Below, in pieces: positions 20,218-30,337 of a stretch of 64,000 nt of DNA; within the stretch, counting starts at the first letter, position 1, and each line of letters begins with the position of its first letter. The notes under the pieces were generated by a model. It was not told the DNA's origin and ran no database searches. It was given only the letters and a program-made list of their open reading frames with translations. The translations under genes and the position numbers were made by a program. Source of the DNA: Pseudocalidococcus azoricus BACA0444 (GTDB taxonomy: Bacteria > Cyanobacteriota > Cyanobacteriia > Thermosynechococcales > Thermosynechococcaceae). The stretch covers positions 1 to 64,000 of the forward strand of contig NZ_JAVMIP010000001.1 in the NCBI RefSeq assembly GCF_031729055.1. Direction: 5' to 3'.

Positions 20218-20613
20218 TCCTCGTTGTTAGCCATCTCTAGCCAGGATTAATCAACAGATCGCGATTCTCGCCTTTTTCTGTCTTAACTGATATCCCACAC
20301 TTAGGCTCCCGACCTTGAATATACCTAATTTTTTCACCTCTGCCACCTCTGTCCCCTGTGCTACAGAAAATTTGGATTAGTCCTTCTGTTTAATTGCCTG
20401 GGGGGATGGCGGCCAGGCCAGTGGAGTCTTGAGCCTTACCATTAGCGGCGGTGGGGGGGATTTTGAAGTTTAGATGCTGATGGAGGAGACCTCAGGGCCG
20501 CATCGGAGGTGATGTTCCCCAGGCCCGAACTGATCATCAGGATGGGGTTTAAGGACAATTCAACTACAATAAAAATTAATCTGCTTTAACTATTGATTCT
20601 CTTGGGGGTGGTT
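20218..20613. other. Divergent intergenic region upstream of nrdR
   Basis: 396 bases between the TolC-like gene and nrdR. G-rich runs and several copies of the genome-wide CCAGGCC word are present. TACAAT near 20564 is a weak -10 candidate for nrdR. I see no RNA gene. Confidence 0.35.
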
Positions 20614-21144
20614 ATGCAATGCCCCGCCTGTCAACATCCTGATGGCCGTGTCTTAGAGTCCCGTTCAGCAGAGGGGGGTCATAGTATTCGGCGGCGGCGC
20701 GAATGTCTCCAATGTGGGCGGCGATTTACCACCTATGAGCGGATTGAATTTGTCCCGATGACGGTCATTAAACGGGATGGGCGGCGGGAGTCTTTTAATC
20801 GCTCAAAACTCCTGCGGGGGCTGGTGACGGCCTGTGGTAAAACTGGCGTTGGCCTGGAAATAATTGAGTCAGTGGTGGATGACATTGAAGCCTCGTTGCA
20901 GTTACGGGAAGAGCGGGAAATTCCCAGCGCAGAAATTGGGGAGGCCGCTTTACAACAGTTGCGGGGCATTAGTGAAGTGGCCTATGTTCGATTTGCTTCA
21001 GTTTATCGGCAGTTTCAGGGCATTGATGACTTTGTCCAAGAACTCCACAATCTCCAAGGGTTAGTCCAGTCCGGTGCCGATCCGGTCTCTGTCCAAGCCA
21101 GCAATCGAGCACTGGTGAAAAATTCCTTAATTCTCCAAACCTAA
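20614..21144 (+). CDS. nrdR: Transcriptional repressor NrdR
   Basis: A 176-residue regulator that represses ribonucleotide reductase genes according to ATP/dATP levels. N-terminal zinc ribbon [13 protein letters not shown] ... [12 protein letters not shown], then an ATP-cone beginning [23 protein letters not shown] 20614 gives the family-standard N-terminus; an upstream in-frame start at 20593 is not needed. The length is slightly above the 150-160 residues usual for the family because of a C-terminal extension. Confidence 0.95.
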   Translation: MQCPACQHPDGRVLESRSAEGGHSIRRRRECLQCGRRFTTYERIEFVPMTVIKRDGRRESFNRSKLLRGLVTACGKTGVGLEIIESVVDDIEASLQLREEREIPSAEIGEAALQQLRGISEVAYVRFASVYRQFQGIDDFVQELHNLQGLVQSGADPVSVQASNRALVKNSLILQT

Positions 21145-21440
21145 AGATGGCTATTTGTGGGCTGTGCTGGGGAGGGAGGGGATGAGTTGGCGATCAGAAG
21201 ATGCTATTGTTACCCCAAATACAAGAACCAAATATCAGAAATTGATAATCCCAATCGCTGGGCAGCGGGGATAAAAATATCCAGGCCTGGTAAATGGATG
21301 CCGCCTAAGCTAAGATTAGAGATCCATTCAGTCTATGTTGGGCTGGACTAGCCGGTTGGTTGACTTAAACTAACTTGGTTTTGAACTATACCTTTGTTTT
21401 GCAACTTCCCCTATCCCAAAGGAGTCAAAAAATTAGTCGC

Positions 21441-22460
21441 ATGGTCAATCAGGAAAAGGTTATTGATATTGGGTTTACCCACGCCGATTTTGCCGCCCTC
21501 TTAGATAAATACGATTACCACTTCAATCCCGGTGATGTGGTGGCAGGGACGGTCTTCAGCATTGAACCCAAAGGCGCACTGATTGACATTGGCGCAAAAA
21601 CCGCTGCTTACATTCCCATCCAAGAAATGTCAATTAACCGGATTGATAACCCTGATGAGGTGTTGCAGTCCAATGAAGTGCGGGAATTTTTTATTCTGGC
21701 TGATGAAAACGAAGAAGGGCAGTTAACCCTCTCAATTCGCCGGATTGAATATATGCGGGCCTGGGAACGGGTACGGCAATTACAAGCGGAAGATGCCACC
21801 GTGCGCTCCCAAGTTTTTGCCACCAACCGGGGTGGGGCCTTGGTGCGGATTGAAGGGTTACGGGGTTTTATTCCCGGCTCCCACATCAGTACGCGGGTGA
21901 ACAAAGAAGAATTAGTCGGTGAAGAACTCCCCCTGAAGTTCCTCGAAGTGGATGAAGAGCGCAATCGCCTCGTCCTCAGTCATCGCCGGGCCTTGGTTGA
22001 ACGGAAGATGAACAAGTTGGAAGTGGGCGAAGTCGTGATTGGGACGGTGCGCGGCATCAAACCCTATGGGGCCTTTATTGATATTGGCGGTGTGAGCGGC
22101 TTGCTGCACATTTCCGAAATTTCCCATGACCATATTGATACGCCCCACAGCGTCTTTAACGTTAATGACCAACTCAAGGTGATGATTATTGACCTAGATG
22201 CGGAACGGGGCCGGATTTCCCTTTCTACCAAGCAACTGGAACCCGAACCAGGGGATATGGTCAAGAATCCGCAACTGGTCTATGAAAAAGCGGAAGAAAT
22301 GGCTGAAAAATATCGGCAACAACAACTGGCTCAACAAGAAGCACTCCTGAATGGTGGTGTGGTTGAAGAGGCTAGTGAGGAATCCTACGAGGCCGTTTCT
22401 GCTACTGATGCGGGTGATGGAGAGGATATAGAAGAAGAAGTTGCCCTACAGGAGGCCTAG
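21441..22460 (+). CDS. rpsA: 30S ribosomal protein S1
   Basis: A 339-residue protein with three S1 (OB-fold) domains, the short cyanobacterial/chloroplast form rather than the six-domain enterobacterial one. Domain starts: GDVVAGTVFSIEPKGALID, then RSQVFATNRGGALVRIEG, then GEVVIGTVRGIKPYGAFIDIGG; the C-terminus is acidic. It binds mRNA leaders on the 30S subunit. ATG 21441 is chosen because AAAGGAG lies upstream and the family begins MVNQ; the frame is open further upstream to 21375 without family similarity. The final codons contain the Shine-Dalgarno sequence of pdxA. Confidence 0.95.
   Translation: MVNQEKVIDIGFTHADFAALLDKYDYHFNPGDVVAGTVFSIEPKGALIDIGAKTAAYIPIQEMSINRIDNPDEVLQSNEVREFFILADENEEGQLTLSIRRIEYMRAWERVRQLQAEDATVRSQVFATNRGGALVRIEGLRGFIPGSHISTRVNKEELVGEELPLKFLEVDEERNRLVLSHRRALVERKMNKLEVGEVVIGTVRGIKPYGAFIDIGGVSGLLHISEISHDHIDTPHSVFNVNDQLKVMIIDLDAERGRISLSTKQLEPEPGDMVKNPQLVYEKAEEMAEKYRQQQLAQQEALLNGGVVEEASEESYEAVSATDAGDGEDIEEEVALQEA
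22450..22455 (+). promoter_or_regulatory. Shine-Dalgarno of pdxA (decides a CTG start)
   Basis: AGGAGG, a full match to the anti-SD complement, sits inside the last codons of rpsA. Eight bases separate it from the CTG at 22464, the optimal spacing. Confidence 0.7.
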
Positions 22461-22463
22461 GCT

Positions 22464-23489
22464 CTGGTATCTCGGTTAGCGATTACGCTGGGGGATCCGG
22501 CCGGGATTGGCCCGGAAGTGATCCTCAAGGCCTTAGCTGCACTAGAACAAATTGGCTCTCTTGACTGCTTCGAGTTAGTGGTTGTGGGGAGTCAATCTGT
22601 TTTAGATAAAACCTATGAGCAATTAATCGCCTTAGGGTGCGCCTGTTTTGACCCAGGCCAGCTTAATATTCTCGATTCATTCCCGGCTATTCATGTCACC
22701 CCCGGCCAACCTAATCCTGAAACTGGCGCGGCGAGTTTTGCCTATCTGGAACAGGCGATTCAGTTAGCCTTGTCTGGTAAAGTTTCTGGGATTGTGACTG
22801 GGCCGATTAGCAAGACCATTTGGCAGCAGGCGGGCTACGATTACCCAGGCCAGACAGAAGTTTTAGCAACCCAAAGTCAAAGTCAATCAACAGGGATGTT
22901 TTTTGTTGGCCGCTCGCCCCAGACGGGTTGGGTGTTGAGAACATTACTGGCAACAACCCATATTCCCCTCGCCCAAGTTCCCCAGGCCCTCACCCCGGAT
23001 TTATTAACTCAAAAACTGGAGTTGCTGATTCAAACCTTAAAACAGGATTTTGGCCTGGAAACTCCCCGGATCGCGATTGCTGGCTTAAATCCCCACAGCG
23101 GTGAACAAGGCAAATTGGGACGAGAGGAAGTTGAATGGATGCAGACCTGGTTAGAGTCAATGAAGGTTAAATATCCACAGGTTGAGTTAATGGGTCTAGT
23201 CCCACCGGATACGCTATGGGTGGGAGCGGGCTTGGCCTGGTGGCAGGATTTTCCATGTCCAACTGCTTATGATGCCTACCTGGCCCTCTATCATGACCAA
23301 GGACTCATTCCAGTAAAAATGTTGGCTTTTGACCAGGCCGTGAACTGTACCCTTGGCTTGCCCTTTATTCGCACTTCCCCAGATCATGGCACTGCCTTTG
23401 ATATTGCGGGTCGTGGGATTGCCAGAAGTGAAAGTATGGAAGCGGCCTTGGCCTGGGCAAAAACTTTAAGCCGAAAAAGAGCATTCTGA
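22464..23489 (+). CDS. pdxA: 4-hydroxythreonine-4-phosphate dehydrogenase, apparent CTG start
   Basis: PdxA oxidises 4-phosphohydroxy-L-threonine in pyridoxal-5'-phosphate synthesis. From CTG 22464 the product is 341 residues and begins with the family N-terminus ([18 protein letters not shown]). The metal-binding histidines are in [15 protein letters not shown] and [11 protein letters not shown]. No ATG, GTG or TTG occurs in frame between the rpsA stop (22458-22460) and GTG 22518, and a start at 22518 would remove the conserved GDPAGIGPE motif. A perfect AGGAGG lies eight bases before the CTG. It is probably translated from the rpsA transcript, three bases after its stop. Confidence 0.88.
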   Translation: MVSRLAITLGDPAGIGPEVILKALAALEQIGSLDCFELVVVGSQSVLDKTYEQLIALGCACFDPGQLNILDSFPAIHVTPGQPNPETGAASFAYLEQAIQLALSGKVSGIVTGPISKTIWQQAGYDYPGQTEVLATQSQSQSTGMFFVGRSPQTGWVLRTLLATTHIPLAQVPQALTPDLLTQKLELLIQTLKQDFGLETPRIAIAGLNPHSGEQGKLGREEVEWMQTWLESMKVKYPQVELMGLVPPDTLWVGAGLAWWQDFPCPTAYDAYLALYHDQGLIPVKMLAFDQAVNCTLGLPFIRTSPDHGTAFDIAGRGIARSESMEAALAWAKTLSRKRAF

Positions 23490-23710
23490 GAATACCTCTG
23501 ACGGAATTCAGCGACTTGTTTTTTGCGCCCATTAGACTCCAGCTTGAAAATGATTAGTTAAGTTGGAGTACAAGATTGACCACTGTTAAAGTATGGTTCT
23601 GGGAAAGACCACTAAGAAATTTTATGGTATAGTGAATTGCTGCGAATCGCCAAATTTTGCAGGTACTGATAGAATATTTTCTATTTGCATAAGTCACGAT
23701 AGTAGAGTCA

Positions 23711-23716
23711 TATAAT
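23711..23716 (+). promoter_or_regulatory. Candidate -10 element for the export-protein gene
   Basis: TATAAT lies 43 bases upstream of the ATG at 23759. The nearest -35-like hexamer (TTGCAT at 23685) is 20 bases away, longer than usual, so this is only a candidate. Confidence 0.3.
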
Positions 23717-23758
23717 TTCCTTAGTGTTTTTGAAACTTTCCAGGTTTCAGGATAGTTC

Positions 23759-24883
23759 ATGTCAGTTTTACTTAAAGATAAAGTAATTAGTTTCCTGTTA
23801 AGCCTTTTAGCCATTCCTGCTACTGGTATCTTTGTCCAGCCATCACTGGCCTCTAACTTCAGTAAGCCAGTTGGGATGCCCCTTTCTCCTGGGGATCGTC
23901 TCAATGTTCAGATTCGTGAAGGAGAAGGCTTTAGTGGAATTTATGAAGTGAGCTTGGATGGCACGATCAATATTCCCTATCTTCAGCCAATTCGGGTAGT
24001 CGGACTCGACATTGCCCAAGTTGAGCAGATTCTCACTCGCTCCTTAGTTCAAGCTGGACTATTCAATCCCAAATTTGTCCAAGTTAGTGTTGCTATTCGA
24101 CAATGGGGGCCAATTCTGATCAACATTTCTGGAGCAACTTTTGAGCCGGGGCAACGAATGATTAACTCACTGTCTGCCGAAGCTCAAGCAACGGATCAGG
24201 CATCCAGTCGCATCTCTGGTAGCTATCCTCCCAATCGGTATTTAACTGCGGCACTCCAAGCTGGGGGCGGCATTACTCCCTACGCAGATTTACAGAATAT
24301 CCGGATTATTCGGGATGGACAAGAGAACGTCGTAGATTTATCCCCTATTTTTTTGGGAGGAAAAATCACAGATGTCCCGTTAGTAGCTGGGGATCAAATT
24401 ATTGTCCCATCCAAACCAGAATTTCAAAATGACTATGTGCGCCCCAGCCAGATTACGCCCCCAGGTATTGCCGTGAACCTTTCTAACCTCACTGTCCCAG
24501 CAACGAGTAATGCCTCATCTAATCTGAGTTCACAGAACAACAGCTTCGCCTATGGGATTCGTTTCTCCCAGGCCATTGTTTTTGCAAACTGCGTGGGCGG
24601 AACACAAACAACTAACGCCCTCAGATATGGTGTCCTTGTCCGCACGGATCGCCTCACCGGTAAAACAACCTATGTGCAACGTTCCGTAGAAAGTTTGATC
24701 CGTAACTCTACAGACAACGAAAATAATCCGTTCTTAATGCCCTATGACTCAGTGGCTTGCTATGATTCAACAGTGACAAATATCAGTGCTGTTTTGGGTT
24801 TCCTCAGCAATCTCATATCGCCCTTTAATTTACTCAATAACTTAATTCGTGGCAATAGTAGTACCACAATTATCAATCCATAA
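23759..24883 (+). CDS. Polysaccharide export protein (Wza-like OPX)
   Basis: A 374-residue periplasmic/outer-membrane export component. Signal peptide of about 30 residues (FLLSLLAIPATGIFVQPSLA), poly_export domain (LSPGDRLNVQIREGEGFSG, SLDGTINIPYL), then an SLBB-like segment (INISGATFEPGQRM, LTAALQAGGGITPYADL). There is no obvious lipobox cysteine at the cleavage site. It should form the secretion conduit for exopolysaccharide together with the next gene. First of three genes in a row (export protein, chain-length regulator, glycosyltransferase). Confidence 0.9.
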   Translation: MSVLLKDKVISFLLSLLAIPATGIFVQPSLASNFSKPVGMPLSPGDRLNVQIREGEGFSGIYEVSLDGTINIPYLQPIRVVGLDIAQVEQILTRSLVQAGLFNPKFVQVSVAIRQWGPILINISGATFEPGQRMINSLSAEAQATDQASSRISGSYPPNRYLTAALQAGGGITPYADLQNIRIIRDGQENVVDLSPIFLGGKITDVPLVAGDQIIVPSKPEFQNDYVRPSQITPPGIAVNLSNLTVPATSNASSNLSSQNNSFAYGIRFSQAIVFANCVGGTQTTNALRYGVLVRTDRLTGKTTYVQRSVESLIRNSTDNENNPFLMPYDSVACYDSTVTNISAVLGFLSNLISPFNLLNNLIRGNSSTTIINP

Positions 24884-24953
24884 AATAGATAAATGCATCC
24901 AATCCATGTAACTGACTCACCTGAGCAATTCACTCAAATCTAGAAGAAATCGT

Positions 24954-26360
24954 ATGGCTTCGACTCTCGCATCAACTGGTATTTCTCATCAATCATCTAA
25001 CCAATCCCATTGGTGGCGTTATGTTGTGTTTTTTGTCCTTGGGAACTCCTTAATTTGGGGGATTGCCGGACTTTATCTACTCCTGTCGCCAGCACGTTAC
25101 ACCAGTAAGCTATCTCTCATTTTGCCGGGCAGTACTCCAGGGGTGAGTGTCTCTCTACCCAATATTGGCCAAGCGTCTACCGTGCCGACTTCGCCCTTTA
25201 ATAATGTTCAGGTTGACCCTCGAGCTAACTATAAATATATTCTCATGGGAAATCAGGTCATTGATGCGGCTGCCAAAAGTCAAAATTTGACATCCCAGAG
25301 CTTTGGTGTGCCCCGAATTAAGCTCCTGGATACCACCAGCATCATCGAAGTTGAACTAAGTGGTAACACTCCTGTAGAGGCTCAGGAAAAAGCATGGGCC
25401 CTCTATAACCAATTTACGCAAGAGTTAAATACCCTTCGCTCAAAAGTCATTGCTCAACAGGATGTCGGAATACAGGGATTACTCAAAACTGCCCGGACTA
25501 GACTGGAAATAGCCCAAAAGAATTTATCAAACTACAAGTCCAAGTCTGGTCTCAGTTCCGAAGATCAATTAAATAGTCTTTCAACCAACATTGAAGAATT
25601 AAGGCGATTGCGCTCGGAAGCGATTGGGGAGCGTCAAAAAGCTGCGAATCAGCAGGCCCAACTCTCTAAAACCCTCGGACTATCCCCCCAACAGGCAAAC
25701 TTTGCTTATGTCCTTCAGGCGGATCAACGGTTTCAAGATAATTTACGGGATTACAGCCAAAGCAGTGCCCAACTCGCAGTTTTACTCGGAAAATGGGGCC
25801 CCAATCATCCCGTGGTTGCCACCCAAATGTCTAAACAAAAACAAGCTCGTCAAGCCCTAATTCAGCGCAGTATTGCCCTACTTGGATTTCCGATTTCCCC
25901 CGACCAAGTGGCTCGCATTAATATTAGTCAAACAGCACCGGGGGCAGGACGAGAGGCTCTCTTTACTAAGTTAATTACCTTGCAAGCAGAACAGCAGGGG
26001 TTAACGGCCCAGGCCGAGGGAATGAGCCAACAGATTCTACAACTGGAGCAGCGACTACGGCTTCTGGCCCAAAAGCAGGCTGTTTTGGAGAGCTATCAGC
26101 GAGAGGTACAGATTGCCCAGGCCGTTTTTTCCTCTACATTGGCTCAAAATGATTTAGGACAGTCGAATATATTTGCTAACTATCCTCAGGTTCAGATCTT
26201 GACTCCGCCGATTTTACCGCAAGAACCCAGCTCACCAAATCCCAAGTTAGCTCTACTAGGTGCTGTTTGTAGTTCTCTGTTACTGATCGCTGGATTAACA
26301 CTTTATTGGTTTAAGATCAAAAAAAATACCACAATGACTTCTGCTCAAGCAACTCAATGA
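24954..26360 (+). CDS. Polysaccharide co-polymerase / chain-length determinant (Wzz/GumC-like)
   Basis: A 468-residue inner-membrane protein with TM segments near residues 22-48 and 430-455 and a long periplasmic coiled coil between them (NLSNYKSKSG..., QILQLEQRLRLLAQKQA). The proline-rich segment before TM2 (PPILPQEPSSPNPKLALLG) is typical of Wzz/GumC proteins. It has no C-terminal tyrosine-kinase domain. It sets polymer length in Wzy-dependent export and pairs with the preceding export protein. Confidence 0.88.
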   Translation: MASTLASTGISHQSSNQSHWWRYVVFFVLGNSLIWGIAGLYLLLSPARYTSKLSLILPGSTPGVSVSLPNIGQASTVPTSPFNNVQVDPRANYKYILMGNQVIDAAAKSQNLTSQSFGVPRIKLLDTTSIIEVELSGNTPVEAQEKAWALYNQFTQELNTLRSKVIAQQDVGIQGLLKTARTRLEIAQKNLSNYKSKSGLSSEDQLNSLSTNIEELRRLRSEAIGERQKAANQQAQLSKTLGLSPQQANFAYVLQADQRFQDNLRDYSQSSAQLAVLLGKWGPNHPVVATQMSKQKQARQALIQRSIALLGFPISPDQVARINISQTAPGAGREALFTKLITLQAEQQGLTAQAEGMSQQILQLEQRLRLLAQKQAVLESYQREVQIAQAVFSSTLAQNDLGQSNIFANYPQVQILTPPILPQEPSSPNPKLALLGAVCSSLLLIAGLTLYWFKIKKNTTMTSAQATQ

Positions 26361-26373
26361 TCATCTCTTGCCC

Positions 26374-27360
26374 ATGAAACCTAAAGTTTTACATATTGTC
26401 ACAGATTTAAACTTGGGGGGCATTAATACACTGATTCAAAACTGGCAACAATCGTCCCTTATCACCGAGTTTAACTTTTTAGTTGCTGAAATTACCCAAC
26501 TGGAAACGGCCTTTAATTTATTTCGTCCTCAGCTTGTTCTTTTACACAGTGCTTGCTCACGTCAGATATTGCCAAAACTCTTAGGCTTGATTGGACAACA
26601 AACTAAGCTGATTATTGTTGATCATCATTACTGCTCTGGCTTTGAAAAAACGGTTTCATCTAAGTTTCGTTTACATTTGATGCTGAGACTGAGCTATCGT
26701 TTAGCCTATCGGGTTGTGGCTGTTTCTCAAGGACAGAGTCAATGGATGTTAAGGAATGATTTAGTTGCACCGGAAAAACTGCATATCCTCCCTCCAATAC
26801 CCAATCTCAGGCCTTTATTGAATATCTTGCCTGTGAAATCATGGACATTACCTTTGAACGTCGGTGCCTATGGTCGGTTTGCAGAGCAGAAAGGGTTTGA
26901 CATCTTACTGAGGACGCTGCAAAAATATCCGGAATTAAATATCACAATCAACTTAGTCGGTGATGGCCCAGATGCAGGACAATTACACGGATTGGCTGAG
27001 GGCTTAAGGAATGTTGAAATTAGTCCAGCTACAACCGATATTCCAGGCTTGATGGCATCGTGCCAGGCCATTGTTATTCCATCACGGTGGGAACCCTGGG
27101 GCCTGGCCTGTGTGGAAGCCAAAGCTGCGGCCCGGCCTGTGATTGTCAGCGATGTTGATGGCTTGAGTGAACAAATGAATGGCTGTGGAATTTTAGTTCA
27201 GCCAGACAACATAGAATCCTTAGCCGCAGCACTTCAATCCTTAACAAAGCAATCTCCGAGCCAATTAGCTCAATGGGGAAATCAGGGTCGGGCATCCGTT
27301 ACAAACGCGTGGGAAAACCATATCAAGGCCTTTAGTACTTTTTTATGGGACAGTTTATGA
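26374..27360 (+). CDS. Glycosyltransferase family 4
   Basis: A 328-residue GT-B fold transferase. N-terminal Gly motif VTDLNLGGINTLIQ; C-terminal GT4 features GAYGRFAEQKGFDILL, LVGDGPDAGQL, and VIPSRWEPWGLACVEAKAAARP (the E-x7-E motif). ATG 26374 is preferred over TTG 26368. It starts 13 bases after the chain-length gene and should add a sugar to the repeat unit of the same polymer. Confidence 0.9.
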   Translation: MKPKVLHIVTDLNLGGINTLIQNWQQSSLITEFNFLVAEITQLETAFNLFRPQLVLLHSACSRQILPKLLGLIGQQTKLIIVDHHYCSGFEKTVSSKFRLHLMLRLSYRLAYRVVAVSQGQSQWMLRNDLVAPEKLHILPPIPNLRPLLNILPVKSWTLPLNVGAYGRFAEQKGFDILLRTLQKYPELNITINLVGDGPDAGQLHGLAEGLRNVEISPATTDIPGLMASCQAIVIPSRWEPWGLACVEAKAAARPVIVSDVDGLSEQMNGCGILVQPDNIESLAAALQSLTKQSPSQLAQWGNQGRASVTNAWENHIKAFSTFLWDSL

Positions 27361-27525
27361 CCTGAGGAAAATTACACTATTCTCTATCTTTCTAAAGCCC
27401 CAGAAAATCAGCAATCTTAAGAGGCCAGCTTCGAGCGCACTTTCTCGATCATCTCTGAAATATGCAGCGCTTAACCCGAGACTGCGGCAACGAACTGACG
27501 TATCTTATTTTCTCTAAAGCTTTAA

Positions 27526-28926
27526 TTAATGGGGGGGCATGGAAATATAGATGGGCGGGGGGCCTGGGTAGTGGCTATGGCGGAGAATCTCGGCATCGTC
27601 AGCGTTATGGGGCTTGAGGTAGAAATAATAGGGGTCACTGCGGTGGATCAGGTCATCCTCCGGCTGGGGTCGCTGGCTAATTAATAAATCTGTGTCGATG
27701 CGAATATGCATATACCCCGGAATTAACTCTGTGGGTTGAGGCACATTGGGGGTAAAGACCGTTTCAAGAGTGGCTTGAGTTGTGAGTTTGATCAGGCTGT
27801 TTCTTGATTCTCCGAGGACATCAGTGGGAATTTCTTGCCAGGTAAACCCAGTTTGGACAAAGGCTCGCAGGGGTAGGATTTGGATATAGAGGGGATGTTC
27901 TCGATCCAGGTTTTGCATCACGAGGGTTAAGCGATAGGACTGGCCATCCGGCTCGTAGGCAACATTTTGCAGATCAATATAGAGATAACCATGACTGGCC
28001 TGGTCGAGTTGAGCTAATGCTTGTTTTTGAGCCCTTGCCACCCGTCGTTGATACCAGGCCAGGCCGGCATCCAGGCCCCAGGCCACTGAAAAAATTGGTA
28101 ACAACCAGAGGAATTTTCGCCGATCAATGCCTAAATTTGTCCCTAAGGATATGGGTACTTGCGTCGGTGATCCTTCCGGTTGCTTTAAGGGTGGTAAAGG
28201 AAGGGGATCTGTTTTTTGATCTAGTTCCCGATCTTGTTTTATCTCAGTGATTTTGCCTTGATCTAAGTGCAACACCTGATCGGCATATTGGGTCAGGCTG
28301 AGATTGTGGGTGACGATGACCAAGCTGATGTTCTGAGACCGACAGAGGTGGAGCAACAGGGCCATAATTTCTAGTTCTGTGGTTTCGTCTAAGTCCCCTG
28401 TGGGTTCATCAGCCATCAATAACGGTGGGTTATTCATTAAGGCTCTGGCAATGGCGACCCGGCGTTGTTCCCCTCCCGATAATTGGCCTGGGTAGGCTTG
28501 GCAACGGTGTCCTAATCCCACTTGCTCTAGTAATAGGGCGGCTCGGTCGTAGGCCTGGGTTGAAGTAGTTGTGTTTCCGACTAATCCTGGCAAAGCAACA
28601 TTATCAATCGCTCGTAAGGTGGGTAACAGACTGGCAAATTGAAACACAAACCCAAAACTGCGGTTCCGCATTTCCGCCCGTTGCTGAGCAGATAGCTCCC
28701 AGATATTGGTGTCCTGGATTTTTACCAGGCCCCGAGTTGGCCGACTTAAGCCGCTGATCATGGCTAACAGCGACGACTTGCCCGACCCGGAGCGGCCAAT
28801 AATAGCAGTAAATTGGCCTGGCCACAGCGACACACTCACCTCTTTAACGGCATCAACGACTCCCCAGGCCGTGGTGTAGGTTTTACTGAGGTTTTGGGCG
28901 TTTAGGAGCGGGGTGAAAGCAGTCAT
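27526..28926 (-). CDS. ABC transporter ATPase (MacB/LolD-like) with extra membrane-anchored C-terminal domain
   Basis: A 466-residue protein. Residues 1-235 are a standard MacB/LolD/DevA-type ATPase: Walker A GRSGSGKSS, signature LSGGEQRR, Walker B LLMADEPTGDLD, switch His VIVTHN. After a linker, residues about 268-292 form a hydrophobic segment (FLWLLPIFSVAWGLDAGLAW) and the rest (about 295-466) is a probable extracytoplasmic beta-rich domain that I do not recognise. The family normally ends near residue 230. The gene follows the permease gene with a 9-base gap on the same strand, so the two make one transporter. Confidence 0.88.
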   Translation of the reverse strand: MTAFTPLLNAQNLSKTYTTAWGVVDAVKEVSVSLWPGQFTAIIGRSGSGKSSLLAMISGLSRPTRGLVKIQDTNIWELSAQQRAEMRNRSFGFVFQFASLLPTLRAIDNVALPGLVGNTTTSTQAYDRAALLLEQVGLGHRCQAYPGQLSGGEQRRVAIARALMNNPPLLMADEPTGDLDETTELEIMALLLHLCRSQNISLVIVTHNLSLTQYADQVLHLDQGKITEIKQDRELDQKTDPLPLPPLKQPEGSPTQVPISLGTNLGIDRRKFLWLLPIFSVAWGLDAGLAWYQRRVARAQKQALAQLDQASHGYLYIDLQNVAYEPDGQSYRLTLVMQNLDREHPLYIQILPLRAFVQTGFTWQEIPTDVLGESRNSLIKLTTQATLETVFTPNVPQPTELIPGYMHIRIDTDLLISQRPQPEDDLIHRSDPYYFYLKPHNADDAEILRHSHYPGPPPIYISMPPH

Positions 28927-28935
28927 GCATTTAGG

Positions 28936-30168
28936 TTAGCCGAACAATTCAGAGGGATCATGGCAGCTAATTTTCCAGGCCGGCACCAGAGCACCCAGGC
29001 CACCCAGCAAGGCCGCCCCGAGGATGCAACTCAGTCCTAACTCTGCCATAGCCCACGCTCCCGGCCAGAGAAACGAGACTCCAAGGCTGTTTAAGTCATA
29101 AATCAGGGTGCGTTGTGAGAGGCGGATTAGCCCCAGGCCCAGGCCAGTTCCGATCAGTCCACCACCGCCGGTCATGAGTGTGGCCTCCAGCAAGACTAAG
29201 CCAATTAATTGCTTGGGTTTTGTCCCGATGGCGGCTAAGAGGCCCAATTCCTGTTGCCGTTCGCTGACAATGGCACTAAAAATCACACTGATCATCAACG
29301 CCAGTCCGAGCAGAATCGCCCCCATTAATAGCCAGATACCCTGCACCAAAGCCGTTAGCCCTGGCCGCACCGTCGTTAAAATTACGTCTGCCGTAATGAC
29401 TTTGACCTGGGGGGCCTGGGCTAGGATGGCAAACTGGACTTGTTGGGATGTGGCTCCGGGCTTGAGTTTGACCAAGAGGGCCGAATACTGGCCTGGTGAA
29501 AAATTGAGAGGATAATTTCCGCTTTGACTTGCCTCTGCCAGGTGCTGCAACGTTTCAAAATTAACAAACAAGGCCTGTTCATGGGTTCCCACCCCTGTGC
29601 GTTCTAAGCGACCATAAACAATTAACTTTTGTCCATAGAGATAAATCTCCTGATTCAATTGCTCAGGATGACCGCCGCCCACAATCACATCCCCGGCCTG
29701 GAATGGACGCGCTAACTGTTCGACTAACCAGGGTCTTACCGTAAAGTCATGGCCTGGGTCAAAGGCAATTAACTCCACGGAATGATCCATGGTGCCTGGC
29801 CTGTGATATCCCGATTGATCCGTTCGCAGCAGCAATTGAGGTGCTACCTGTGACACACCGGGTATGGACGCAATTTGGGAAGCCAAGCTGGAGTCGAGGC
29901 TTAAATCCGTTGGTGCAGCCGTGAGTAAGGCGGAGGTAATATTCACTAACGTCTTTTGGGGAACTACGAGCAGATCTGCACCCAAACGGGAAAAGCTGAC
30001 GGTCATACTGGTTTGGGATCCCCATAACAGGGTTGTAACGGCAAAAATCGCCCCCGTTGCCACCGCCACTGCCCCGATTAGTAACAGGGTTCTTGTTTTC
30101 CGCCGCCCCAGATTCTGTAGAGCCAGCCGCAAGAAAATCCAATTTCTACTCATCTCATGCCAGTTCAT
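28936..30168 (-). CDS. ABC transporter permease (FtsX/MacB-like, DevC type)
   Basis: A 410-residue membrane protein: TM1 (TLLLIGAVAVATGAIFAVTT), a large extracytoplasmic MacB_PCD domain, then three C-terminal TMs (about 270-400) with the FtsX core. ARQQ-like SERQQELGLLAAIGTKPKQL is the coupling motif of this class. Partner of the downstream ATPase. Such transporters use ATP mechanically to move lipoproteins, peptides or lipids in the envelope. No HlyD-type adaptor is adjacent; the extra domain on the ATPase might take that role. Confidence 0.88.
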   Translation of the reverse strand: MNWHEMSRNWIFLRLALQNLGRRKTRTLLLIGAVAVATGAIFAVTTLLWGSQTSMTVSFSRLGADLLVVPQKTLVNITSALLTAAPTDLSLDSSLASQIASIPGVSQVAPQLLLRTDQSGYHRPGTMDHSVELIAFDPGHDFTVRPWLVEQLARPFQAGDVIVGGGHPEQLNQEIYLYGQKLIVYGRLERTGVGTHEQALFVNFETLQHLAEASQSGNYPLNFSPGQYSALLVKLKPGATSQQVQFAILAQAPQVKVITADVILTTVRPGLTALVQGIWLLMGAILLGLALMISVIFSAIVSERQQELGLLAAIGTKPKQLIGLVLLEATLMTGGGGLIGTGLGLGLIRLSQRTLIYDLNSLGVSFLWPGAWAMAELGLSCILGAALLGGLGALVPAWKISCHDPSELFG

Positions 30169-30337
30169 CTTTCCAAATGTAAATTAATAAACCTGTGAAG
30201 TGTCAACATTTCTTCTGTACAGAACTAGAAATAATTATCTTGCCCTGAGTCATCCACGTTCCTGATCAAATCACCTGCTGCGGATCATCTCTGATACTCA
30301 CAGGCATCCTCCCGGCGGTCGGCTTGGATTTGGGTTA

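Noticed and set aside
23554..23904. Minus-strand open frame of 116 codons across the start of the export-protein gene
   Set aside because: It covers the promoter and signal-peptide region of a well-supported plus-strand gene and shows no family-like sequence.
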